A DNA stretch of 64,000 nucleotides, from contig CAVXHI010000002.1 in assembly GCA_963761655.1 (NCBI GenBank), forward strand, positions 310,001 to 374,000. Reading direction: 5' to 3'. Of the stretch, positions 27,874 through 34,674 are shown piece by piece (position 1 is the first letter of the stretch; every line of letters starts with the position of its first letter). Made by a program: the position numbers and the translations under genes. The notes beneath the pieces are model-generated. The model was not told where the DNA came from. It saw only the letters and a program-made list of their open reading frames with translations, and ran no database searches. This DNA is from RYN-122 sp963761655 (GTDB lineage: Bacteria > Actinomycetota > Actinomycetes > Mycobacteriales > SCTD01).

Positions 27874-29364
27874 ATGACGAACCCCGCGCACGGCGTTGAC
27901 CCGTCGATGACCTCTCCCGCTGCTGCCACCCCCCGCCGGTCCGACGGCGCCGTCGTGCTCGACGACAGCCTGCTGCAGGCCCCCAACCTCCACGACCTCG
28001 AGGGCGAGGGGTTCGACCTCGAGGAGCGCAAGTCCCTCCGCCGTGTCGCCGGGATCCGCACCGACCTCGAGGACGTCACCGAGGTCGAGTACCGCCAGCT
28101 CCGGCTCGAGCGGGTCGTCCTCATGGGCGTCTACGGCTACGGCGACGCGATCGGCGCCGAGAACTCCCTGCGCGAGCTGCAGGCCCTGGCCGAGACCGCC
28201 GGCTGTGAGGTCCTCGAGGGCCTCGCCCAGCGGCGCGAGAAGCCCGACCCGAAGACGTACGTCGGGTCCGGCAAGGCGCAGGAGCTGCGCGACGCGGTCC
28301 TGGCGTCCGGCGCCGACACCGTCATCTGCGACGGCGAGCTGACGCCCGGCCAGCTGCGTTCGCTGGAGGAGCTCGTCAAGGTCAAGGTCATCGACCGGAC
28401 CTGGCTGATCCTCGACATCTTCGCCCAGCACGCGACGTCGCGGGAGGGCAAGGCGCAGGTCGAGCTCGCCCAGATGACCTACATGCTCCCGCGCCTGCGC
28501 GGCTGGGGCGAGTCGCTGTCCCGCCAGGGCGGTGGCGCCGGCGGGTCCGGCGGAGGCGTCGGGACCCGTGGTCCGGGTGAGACCAAGATCGAGACCGACC
28601 GGCGGCGCATCCGTGCGCGCAAGTCCAAGCTGGCCGGCGAGATCAAGGAGATGAAGACCGCCCGCGACGTCAAGCGGCAGGAGCGCGACCGCAACGCCGT
28701 CCCCTCGGTCGCCATCGCCGGGTACACCAACGCCGGCAAGAGCTCGCTGCTCAACCGCCTCACCGGTGCGGGCGTCCTCGTCGAGAACGCGCTGTTCGCG
28801 ACCCTGGACCCGACCGTCCGCAAGGCGCAGACCCCCACCGGCCGCGACTTCACCCTGACCGACACCGTCGGGTTCGTCCGGCTGCTGCCGCACCAGCTGG
28901 TCGAGGCGTTCCGCTCGACGCTCGAGGAGGTCAAGGGCGCCGACCTGATCCTCCACGTCGTCGACGGCTCGCACGCCGACCCCGAGGGCCAGCTCGCCGC
29001 GGTCCGGGCGGTGTTCGCCGACATCGAGGCGCAGGACATCCCCGAGGTCGTCGTCGTCAACAAGTGCGACCTCGCCGACCCCGTCGTGCTGGGGCGGCTG
29101 TCGCGCCGCGAGAAGCACCTCGTGCAGGTCTCGGCGCTCACGGGCTCCGGCCTGTCGGAGCTCCTGCAAGTCCTCGAGGACGAGGTCCCGCACCCCGACA
29201 CGCTGATCGAGGTCGTGGTCCCCTACAACCTCGGGGCGCTCGTCAACCGGGTCCACGTCGAGGGCGAGATCCTGCTCGAGGAGCACCTGTCCGAGGGGAC
29301 GCGGCTGCAGGCCCGGGTCGGGCCCCAGCTGGCCGCGGAGCTCAACGACTTCCTGGTGGCGTGA
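27874..29364 (+). CDS. hflX: GTPase HflX
   Basis: About 496 residues; the first 40 are a poorly conserved extension, and an internal ATG would also be possible. The HflX N-terminal domain (TYVGSGKAQELRDAV, TVICDGELTPGQLR) and the glycine-rich linker with GTRGPGETKIETDRR are followed by the G domain: GYTNAGKSSLLN (G1), TLDPT, DTVGF (G3) and NKCD (G4). HflX splits stalled ribosomes under heat or antibiotic stress. It lies downstream of dapF as in many actinomycetes, and its stop overlaps the next gene by 4 bases. Confidence 0.96.
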   Translation: MTNPAHGVDPSMTSPAAATPRRSDGAVVLDDSLLQAPNLHDLEGEGFDLEERKSLRRVAGIRTDLEDVTEVEYRQLRLERVVLMGVYGYGDAIGAENSLRELQALAETAGCEVLEGLAQRREKPDPKTYVGSGKAQELRDAVLASGADTVICDGELTPGQLRSLEELVKVKVIDRTWLILDIFAQHATSREGKAQVELAQMTYMLPRLRGWGESLSRQGGGAGGSGGGVGTRGPGETKIETDRRRIRARKSKLAGEIKEMKTARDVKRQERDRNAVPSVAIAGYTNAGKSSLLNRLTGAGVLVENALFATLDPTVRKAQTPTGRDFTLTDTVGFVRLLPHQLVEAFRSTLEEVKGADLILHVVDGSHADPEGQLAAVRAVFADIEAQDIPEVVVVNKCDLADPVVLGRLSRREKHLVQVSALTGSGLSELLQVLEDEVPHPDTLIEVVVPYNLGALVNRVHVEGEILLEEHLSEGTRLQARVGPQLAAELNDFLVA

Positions 29365-29987
29365 CCTCCCTCGCCGGCCGGGTGTTCGCCCTCGGTGACG
29401 TGGTCTACCGGTTCACGGAGGACCGGCTGACCGACGTCGTGACAGCATCGTTCTCGGGCGGCGACGTCGTGGCCGGGTCGGTCGTCGGGGTGCGCGACGG
29501 GCGCCGGGTCGACGGGGTGTCCTGCTCGCTGCTGCGCTCGGGGCTGGACAGCTCCGGGCCCTGGTCGTGCGTGGTGGGGGAGTCCTCGTTGACGGTCGGG
29601 GTGCTCGTCCTCGAGGAGGTCCCCGGGCCGCCGTACGTCCGGTCGCGGGTGGCCCGGCCGGTGCGCTCCCTGTCCGCCTCGCTCGAGTTCTACTGCACCA
29701 CCCTGGGGCTGGCGCACACCGGCGGCTTCCAGGACCACGACGGCTACGACGGCGCCTTCGTCGCCCTGCCGGGCGGCGGGGAGCTGGAGCTGACGACCGG
29801 GAGCGTGCTGCCGACGGCGCCGGACGACCTGCTGGTGCTGTACCTGGCGTCGTCCGCCGCGGCCCGGGCGCTCGCCGACGGACTGCCGGTGGCCGAGGCG
29901 GAGAACCCGTACTGGCGAGAGTACGGGGTGACCGTGGTGGACCCGGACGGGTACCGGGTCGTGCTGACGTCGCCGCCAGGGGCGTAG
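29361..29987 (+). CDS. VOC-family protein with an N-terminal beta-strand domain
   Basis: 208 residues in two parts. Residues about 1-90 (GRVFALGDVVYRFTEDRLTD, SFSGGDVVAGSVVGVRDG, LEEV) resemble small beta-rich proteins often labelled 'N-acetylglutamate synthase-like' in databases; that label has no bearing on real NAGS. Residues about 95-208 form a glyoxalase/VOC fold (RPVRSLSASLEFYCTTLGL, LELTTG, YWREYGVTVVDPDGYRVVL) of the kind found in bleomycin-resistance proteins and dioxygenases. Metal-ligand positions are not clear enough to predict a reaction. It is coupled to hflX by a 4-base overlap. Confidence 0.7.
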   Translation: MTSLAGRVFALGDVVYRFTEDRLTDVVTASFSGGDVVAGSVVGVRDGRRVDGVSCSLLRSGLDSSGPWSCVVGESSLTVGVLVLEEVPGPPYVRSRVARPVRSLSASLEFYCTTLGLAHTGGFQDHDGYDGAFVALPGGGELELTTGSVLPTAPDDLLVLYLASSAAARALADGLPVAEAENPYWREYGVTVVDPDGYRVVLTSPPGA

Positions 29988-30035
29988 TCCACAGGGGCCC
30001 TGTCCGTCTGGGCTCGGTTCGTTAGCCTCTGCGCC

Positions 30036-30575
30036 ATGCGTCCTGCCTTGCTGCTCCCTGTGCTGGGGCTCCTGCTCGCCGGGTGCAGCGGGGGTGAGCC
30101 GCAGGCGGAGCCGTCGTCGCTGCCGCCGGTGACAGCGTCGCCGTCGCCGTCGGCGCTGCCGCTGGAGGTCCCGCCGAGCGCTCAGGCGGCGACGCCGCAG
30201 GGGGCAGCGGCATTCGTCCGCTACTTCTACGAGGAGCTTGGGCGAGCATTCACGTCGCTTGACAGCACGCGCGTCAGATCGCTCAGCTCGCCCGATTGCT
30301 CGAGCTGCGCAGGCCTTGCTGGAGCTCTTGATCGCGAGCGCGCCTCCGGACGGCGCTATAGCGGTGGCGAGGTGACCGTGCGCTCTGCGGAGGGGATCGT
30401 CGACGATCGAACTCACGCCAGCGTGACCCTCGTCTACGACCGAGCGCCGCTGGTGCCTCTCGGCTCTACGCCGACAACTTCGCCGCAGGCGAAGCGCGGG
30501 ATCCAACTGGAAGTGCAGGTGGTGCGGTCCGGCTCCTCGTGGTTGATCAACAAGATCACCCAGGTCCCAGCATGA
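30036..30575 (+). CDS. DUF6318-like lipoprotein
   Basis: 179 residues. The signal peptide MRPALLLPVLGLLLAGCSGG ends in a clear lipobox (LLAGC), so the protein should be anchored outside the membrane. A Ser/Pro-rich linker follows, then a domain starting AAAFVRYFYEELGRAF with a CSSC pair (SPDCSSCAG) and ending WLINKITQ. This is the pattern of DUF6318 lipoproteins in actinomycetes. From about 30235 base composition drops and codon choice loosens (more T and A at third positions) compared with its neighbours. It overlaps the next gene by 4 bases. Confidence 0.75.
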   Translation: MRPALLLPVLGLLLAGCSGGEPQAEPSSLPPVTASPSPSALPLEVPPSAQAATPQGAAAFVRYFYEELGRAFTSLDSTRVRSLSSPDCSSCAGLAGALDRERASGRRYSGGEVTVRSAEGIVDDRTHASVTLVYDRAPLVPLGSTPTTSPQAKRGIQLEVQVVRSGSSWLINKITQVPA

Positions 30576-31477
30576 GACGGAGCGCCGCTCTGCTTACCCT
30601 CCTCATCGGCCTCGGCGGTCTCCCGGCGGTTGCCCTAGGGGATGTGATTCCGTGTGCCTTCGAGGACGCCACGGATAGGGGCGATTGCCGAGACGATCCG
30701 CCGAAGCCACCTAGGGGACCAGACGAGCCGGGTCGTCCCGGAGGACCGGCCCAGCCCGTGCGTGGCCCTCGCACCCCGTACACCCAGTACGAGTACGTCA
30801 CGATGTGCAGCGGCAACACCCGAACCAACGCGAACGACGTCATGTGCACCGGCGCAGCCACCGCCTGCGAGTACGTCGCGGGTGCGGCCGAGGGGGCGAC
30901 CGCGTTCTGGATCTGGACCCGACGCTACGACCCGACCAAGCCAGAGGGCGAGCAGGACGGCTGGACGCGACAGCCGGGCTTCGTCTGCCGTGGCGGCGCC
31001 GGTGACACAGGGCCGGACGTGCCCACGATCGCGCAAGTGGTGGATGCGGTGAACCAGGGGTTTCAGCGCTTCGTCGTCGTGAAGGGCGGCACGACCGTCA
31101 ACCCCTCCACGAAGACGCTCGTGAACGTCGAGACCATCTTCTCGACAGACAAGACGGGCCCTGAGCCGCTCCCCGAGCTCAACATCCTCGGGTACCGCGT
31201 GAGGATCACGGTCAAGCCGGAGCAGTACCTGTGGCACTTCGCAGATATCCGAGACTCAGAGCTCTCGACGACAGTTCCCGGTCGTCCGCTTGAGAAGGAC
31301 GTGACCCACCGCTACGCACGTGCAGGTCAGGTCGCTCCGTCCGTCTCCATCGTCTGGAGCGGCACCTACACGATCAACGGCGGCGAGACCTTGAACGTCC
31401 GCGGCCGAGCGCGTACCGACGGTCCGCCCACCCCCTTGCGGGTCACCACTGCCCGTTCCGAGCTGGTCTCGAGGTAG
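30572..31477 (+). CDS. Secreted protein of unknown function
   Basis: 301 residues with a signal peptide (MRRSAALLTLLIGLGGLPAVALG). The mature part begins with a Pro-rich acidic stretch containing paired cysteines (PCAFEDA, GDCRDD). A region with CSGN, MCTG, ATACEYV and FVCRGG follows, suggesting disulfides, and then a beta-rich C-terminal half (LGYRVRITVKPEQYLWHF, YTINGGETLNVRGRART). No family is recognised. It is coupled to the lipoprotein gene upstream, and both share the looser codon use of this stretch. Only one base separates its stop from the convergent lexA stop. Confidence 0.7.
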   Translation: MRRSAALLTLLIGLGGLPAVALGDVIPCAFEDATDRGDCRDDPPKPPRGPDEPGRPGGPAQPVRGPRTPYTQYEYVTMCSGNTRTNANDVMCTGAATACEYVAGAAEGATAFWIWTRRYDPTKPEGEQDGWTRQPGFVCRGGAGDTGPDVPTIAQVVDAVNQGFQRFVVVKGGTTVNPSTKTLVNVETIFSTDKTGPEPLPELNILGYRVRITVKPEQYLWHFADIRDSELSTTVPGRPLEKDVTHRYARAGQVAPSVSIVWSGTYTINGGETLNVRGRARTDGPPTPLRVTTARSELVSR

Positions 31478-31478
31478 G

Positions 31479-32237
31479 TCAGACCTTCCGCAGCACCGTC
31501 ACGACGCGTCCCAGCACCACGGCGTCGTCGCCGGGGATCGGCGCGTAAGCCTGGTTGTGCGGCATGAGCCAGACGTGCCCGTCGCGGCGCTTGTAGGTCT
31601 TCACCGTGGCCTCGCCGTCGATCATCGCCGCCACGATGTCGCCGTTGTCGGCGTTGGGCTGCTGCCGCACCACGACCCAGTCGCCGTCCGCGATCGCGGC
31701 ATCGACCATCGAGTCGCCGACCACCTTGAGCAGGAACAGTGTCCCCGTCCCGACCAGCTCGCGGGGGAGCGGGAAGACGTCCTCCACGGCCTGTTCGGCG
31801 AGGATCGGGCCGCCGGCGGCGATGCGACCGAGCACGGGCACGTAGGCCGGCTGGGGGTGCGCCTCGCGCTCGGCGGCCTCATCGGCGTCCTGCACAGCCA
31901 GCGCTGCCCGATCGGCGTCGCGCTGAGCGATCCGCTCGGCGTCGCCGGGGAGCCGGACGTCGACGGCGCGCGGCCGGGACGGGTCTCGGCGCAGGAAGCC
32001 CTTGGCCTGCAGCGTCTTGAGCTGGTGGGAGACGCTCGAGGTGCTCGTCAGGCCGACGGCCTCGCCGATCTCCCGCACGGTGGGCGGGTAGCCGCGGCGC
32101 TCGACGGAGTCGCGGATGACCTCGAGGACCATCTTCTGGCGCGGGGTCAGCCCGGTCTCGTCCGCCGGCCCGTCCGGCAGGTCCCGGACGGTCGCGCCCG
32201 TCTCCGCCGTCGTGCCGCTACCGGTCCTGGCTGCCAC
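31479..32237 (-). CDS. lexA: SOS repressor LexA
   Basis: 252 residues from a GTG preceded by GGAGG. The N-terminal winged helix-turn-helix (LTPRQKMVLEVIRDSVERRG, EIGEAVGLTSTSSVSHQLKTL) binds TCGAAC-N4-GTTCGA sites. The C-terminal S24 peptidase has the self-cleavage bond at A141-G142 (GRIAAGG), Ser176 (GDSM) and Lys213 (TVKTYKR). An acidic, Ala-rich linker of about 30 residues separates the two domains. Two LexA boxes lie 77-126 bp upstream, so it is autoregulated. Confidence 0.97.
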   Translation of the reverse strand: MAARTGSGTTAETGATVRDLPDGPADETGLTPRQKMVLEVIRDSVERRGYPPTVREIGEAVGLTSTSSVSHQLKTLQAKGFLRRDPSRPRAVDVRLPGDAERIAQRDADRAALAVQDADEAAEREAHPQPAYVPVLGRIAAGGPILAEQAVEDVFPLPRELVGTGTLFLLKVVGDSMVDAAIADGDWVVVRQQPNADNGDIVAAMIDGEATVKTYKRRDGHVWLMPHNQAYAPIPGDDAVVLGRVVTVLRKV

Positions 32238-32313
32238 GGCTGCCTCCGCTCGTCGCGCCGGGCCCGTGCAGCCCGGTGATCACGGCGGACGCTAACGCTC
32301 GGAGGGACGGCGA

Positions 32314-32329
32314 TCAAACACCTGTTCGA
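32314..32329 (-). promoter_or_regulatory. LexA box 1 upstream of lexA
   Basis: On the plus strand it reads TCAAACACCTGTTCGA, one base from the consensus TCGAAC-N4-GTTCGA. It is 77 bp upstream of the lexA GTG and fits autorepression. Confidence 0.85.
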
Positions 32330-32347
32330 ACGTGTCGCCGCGGCGTG

Positions 32348-32363
32348 TCGCACACGCGTTCGA
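32348..32363 (-). promoter_or_regulatory. LexA box 2 upstream of lexA
   Basis: TCGCACACGCGTTCGA, one base from the consensus. Its centre is 34 bp from that of box 1, about three helical turns. It lies 3 bp past the stop of the McrA-like endonuclease gene, so it most likely serves lexA. Confidence 0.75.
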
Positions 32364-32366
32364 GCA

Positions 32367-33254
32367 TCAGGCGGTCAGGGCCAGGCCCCGGAAGACCTCG
32401 CGCCCGTGCCAGGCGACGTGGTGCGTTGCTGGCAGCGCTGTGCCCGGCCGCGGCCGCAGGACGACGCCGGACAGTGCGTAGACCTGCCGTCCGACGTCAG
32501 TCCGCGCCGTGAAGGCCTCGCTGACGCGCACCCGGAGGTCCACGTCGAGGCCGAGCACGCCGCGGTCGAACAGCTTGTGGTGCAGCGAGCAGAGGGCGAG
32601 CCCGTTGTCCGGGCTGTCGGGGCCGCCGTAGGAGAACCAGCGGACGTGGGCCGCCTCCAGCCCCACGGCCGCGCCGCCGACCTGGCCGTCGTAGCCGCAG
32701 AAGGCGCACTGCCTGTCCCACGCCTGGACGACGGCCGCCCGCCAGCTCGCGCTCCTGCGCCGGTCCGCGACGACGCCGCCCTGGCCGGACAGCACCTCGT
32801 CCGGGTCGAGGCCCGCCGCGGTCAGGACGTCGACCAGCAGCGTCTCGGGGAAGTGGCTGGTCGCCAGGGCCCGGGCGGTGGCCAGCGCGCGGGCGGGCGC
32901 GGCGAGCAGCTCGGCCTCGACCTCGGGAGTGAAGGACCCCACGACACCTCCTGCGCGGAGCGGCCCGACCGTGTCCATCGGGACGTCGCTGCTGAGCTGC
33001 CACACCCCGTCCGACCGCAGGTGTGTGAACGGGTACGCGGCTCGCTGCGCCGCCGACGTCCGGGCGGGGGTGCCGAACTCGTCGAGCAGGGCGGCCAGGG
33101 CCGGCTCGGCCTCTTCCCAGGGGAGTCGGCTGCTGCCGGTCGCCAGGAGCCTCCCGAGGGCCAGCAGCGCGAGGAGCGGCTTGTGCGGCGCGCGCCTGCC
33201 CTCCCGCTGGTGCAGCCGCAGGGAGAGCAGCCGCGCGAGCGGGTCGTCGGTCAC
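32367..33254 (-). CDS. Phosphorothioate-dependent McrA-type HNH restriction endonuclease
   Basis: 295 residues from the GTG at 33252-33254 with a good ribosome site (GAGGAG). The N-terminal sulfur-binding domain has GRRAPHKPLLALLALGR (19-35) and YPFTHLRSDGVW (74-85), as in ScoMcrA-type enzymes that read phosphorothioated DNA. The C-terminal HNH nuclease has zinc cysteines C183/C186 and C222, H203 (EAAHVRW), N217 (DNGLALC) and HHKLFDRGVLGL. It would cut foreign DNA carrying Dnd-type sulfur modification. A host with it should lack dnd modification; no dnd genes are in view. A LexA box lies 61 bp upstream, and the gene sits between lexA and the LysM protein gene. Confidence 0.85.
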   Translation of the reverse strand: MTDDPLARLLSLRLHQREGRRAPHKPLLALLALGRLLATGSSRLPWEEAEPALAALLDEFGTPARTSAAQRAAYPFTHLRSDGVWQLSSDVPMDTVGPLRAGGVVGSFTPEVEAELLAAPARALATARALATSHFPETLLVDVLTAAGLDPDEVLSGQGGVVADRRRSASWRAAVVQAWDRQCAFCGYDGQVGGAAVGLEAAHVRWFSYGGPDSPDNGLALCSLHHKLFDRGVLGLDVDLRVRVSEAFTARTDVGRQVYALSGVVLRPRPGTALPATHHVAWHGREVFRGLALTA

Positions 33255-33314
33255 GTCGCAGCTCCTCGTCCTGGTGCCTCGACCGTACGGCGACAGCGCT
33301 CGTGCAGCGTGCCG

Positions 33315-33330
33315 TCGCACACCTGTTCGA
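33315..33330 (-). promoter_or_regulatory. LexA box upstream of the McrA-like endonuclease
   Basis: TCGCACACCTGTTCGA, one base from the consensus, 61 bp before the endonuclease GTG and 104 bp before the divergent LysM gene. Its position favours control of the endonuclease. Confidence 0.75.
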
Positions 33331-33393
33331 ACTTCTTCGCTCCAGCTCTCGTTCTTGTCGGACCGATGGGGTACAACTCGCACAGACGTTCGA

Positions 33394-33409
33394 TCGAACG
33401 CCCGTTCGA
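33394..33409 (+). promoter_or_regulatory. Consensus LexA box upstream of the LysM protein
   Basis: TCGAACGCCCGTTCGA is a perfect match to TCGAAC-N4-GTTCGA, 25 bp before the ATG at 33434. It is the best LexA box in the window. Confidence 0.9.
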
Positions 33410-33433
33410 GGTCGAGCACACCGAGGAGTCCAC

Positions 33434-33862
33434 ATGGCCAGCAGCACCGCGAAGTCGGTCCGCACCGCGCACGCCACCCGCACCACCCGCTCTGCGCACC
33501 GGGTCGCCACCCGCACTGCGCGCCGGCAGCGGGTCGCGGTGGCCGTGCCGCGCCCCGTGGTCGTCCGGGTGTCGGGCACGCGGCTGACGGCGCGCGGCCG
33601 GCTGGTGCTGCTGCTCGCCCTCGTCGGTCTGCTGCTCGTCGGGTTCTCCCTCGGGCGCAGCAGGACCGAGGCGGCCACGACGACGTCGCCCTCGCCCGCC
33701 GTCACGCAGACGACGGTCCAGGTGGGGGAGTCCCTGTGGACGGTCGCCCGCCGCGTGTCGCCCGGCACCGACCCGCGTGCCACGGTGCAGCAGCTCCGGC
33801 GCCTCAACCACCTGTCCGGCAGCGGCCTGCAGGCCGGCCAGCAGCTCCTGCTGCCTGCCTGA
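33434..33862 (+). CDS. SOS cell-division suppressor-like LysM membrane protein
   Basis: 142 residues. A basic, Thr/Arg-rich cytoplasmic N-terminus is followed by one transmembrane helix (about 57-74, LVLLLALVGLLLVGFSLG), a Thr/Ser linker, and a LysM peptidoglycan-binding domain (about 92-142, VQVGESLWTVARRVSPGTD, LNHLSGSGLQAGQQLLLP). Size, topology and position between lexA and nrdR match Rv2719c/ChiZ and DivS/YneA-type SOS division inhibitors. The family pauses septation during DNA damage. The perfect LexA box 25 bp upstream supports SOS induction. Confidence 0.85.
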   Translation: MASSTAKSVRTAHATRTTRSAHRVATRTARRQRVAVAVPRPVVVRVSGTRLTARGRLVLLLALVGLLLVGFSLGRSRTEAATTTSPSPAVTQTTVQVGESLWTVARRVSPGTDPRATVQQLRRLNHLSGSGLQAGQQLLLPA

Positions 33863-34008
33863 TCCGACGCACGAGGCCGCGGCGACACGCCCGGCCGCAC
33901 GCCGTCCGACGACACCCTCAAAGGCCGCCACCTGCGACTTTGCGTCGGTGGGACCGCGGAGCACGAGGAACGTCTTGCGCTACCCCTAGTGGCGCCCTAC
34001 TGTCGCCA

Positions 34009-34024
34009 ACACAACATCTCGTAT
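34009..34024 (+). promoter_or_regulatory. Candidate NrdR box
   Basis: ACACAACATCTCGTAT resembles the NrdR box pattern (ACAC-A-AT-T-GT-type, A/T-rich centre). It is followed directly by the inverted repeat TACAC-GG-GTGTA (34025-34036), possibly a second half-operator. NrdR commonly binds two such boxes in its own promoter. The match is imperfect. Confidence 0.5.
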
Positions 34025-34039
34025 TACACGGGTGTAGTT

Positions 34040-34078
34040 CTCCACAAGCTGTGGAGGCGGCGGTCCACACCTGTGGAC
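34040..34078. promoter_or_regulatory. Two DnaA-box-like palindromes before nrdR
   Basis: CTCCACA-AGC-TGTGGAG (34040-34056) and GTCCACA-CC-TGTGGAC (34063-34078) are perfect 7-bp inverted repeats. Each half looks like a DnaA box: TTCTCCACA at 34038-34046, and CTGTCCACA on the minus strand at 34072-34080, against the actinobacterial TTGTCCACA. They end 28 bp before the nrdR GTG. Confidence 0.55.
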
Positions 34079-34106
34079 AGCCGGTGGAGCGGGGGGAGCC
34101 AGCACA

Positions 34107-34577
34107 GTGCGCTGCCCCTACTGCCGTCACGCCGACAGCCGCGTCGTCGACAGCCGTGAGGCCAACGACGGCGACGCCATCCGTCGCCGGCGCTCCTGCC
34201 CGGAGTGCGGACGACGGTTCACCACGGTCGAGGAGACGACCCTCGCGGTGGTGAAGCGCTCCGGCGTCACCGAGCCGTTCAGCCGCGCCAAGGTCGTCAG
34301 CGGCGTCCGGAAGGCCTGCCAGGGCCGCCCGGTCGACGAGGACAGTCTGGCGCTGCTCGCCCAGAAGGTCGAAGAGACCCTCCGGGCCGCCGGCGCCGCG
34401 GAGGTGCCGGCGCACGACGTCGGTCTCGCCATCCTCGAGCCCCTGCGCGACCTGGACGAGGTCGCCTACCTCCGCTTCGCCAGCGTCTACCGGTCCTTCG
34501 AGTCGCTGGCCGACTTCGAGGACGAGATCACCGCGCTCCGCGCCGGACAGCCGGCCGCGGCCGCCCCCCAGGACTGA
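34107..34577 (+). CDS. nrdR: Transcriptional repressor NrdR
   Basis: 156 residues (GTG start). The N-terminal zinc ribbon has C3, C6, C31 and C34 (RCPYC, SCPECGRRF), and an ATP-cone follows (VVKRSGVTEPFSRAKV onward). NrdR senses ATP and dATP and represses ribonucleotide reductase genes. It precedes nrdJ by 97 bp on the same strand, as in Streptomyces. The preceding 244-bp gap contains the candidate NrdR and DnaA sites; the rest of that gap shows nothing else I recognise. Confidence 0.96.
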   Translation: MRCPYCRHADSRVVDSREANDGDAIRRRRSCPECGRRFTTVEETTLAVVKRSGVTEPFSRAKVVSGVRKACQGRPVDEDSLALLAQKVEETLRAAGAAEVPAHDVGLAILEPLRDLDEVAYLRFASVYRSFESLADFEDEITALRAGQPAAAAPQD

Positions 34578-34674
34578 CAGACCCGCAGCAGACCGAGACA
34601 TCGCGCTCCACCCGGGACCACCCCGGCGCTCCACGACGTTGAACACCACGGACCTCGACGAGAGAAGGAACGGC

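Noticed and set aside
32367..33254. A complete Dnd phosphorothioation system
   Set aside because: Only the reader nuclease is present; no dndA-E or dptF-H genes are seen in the window.
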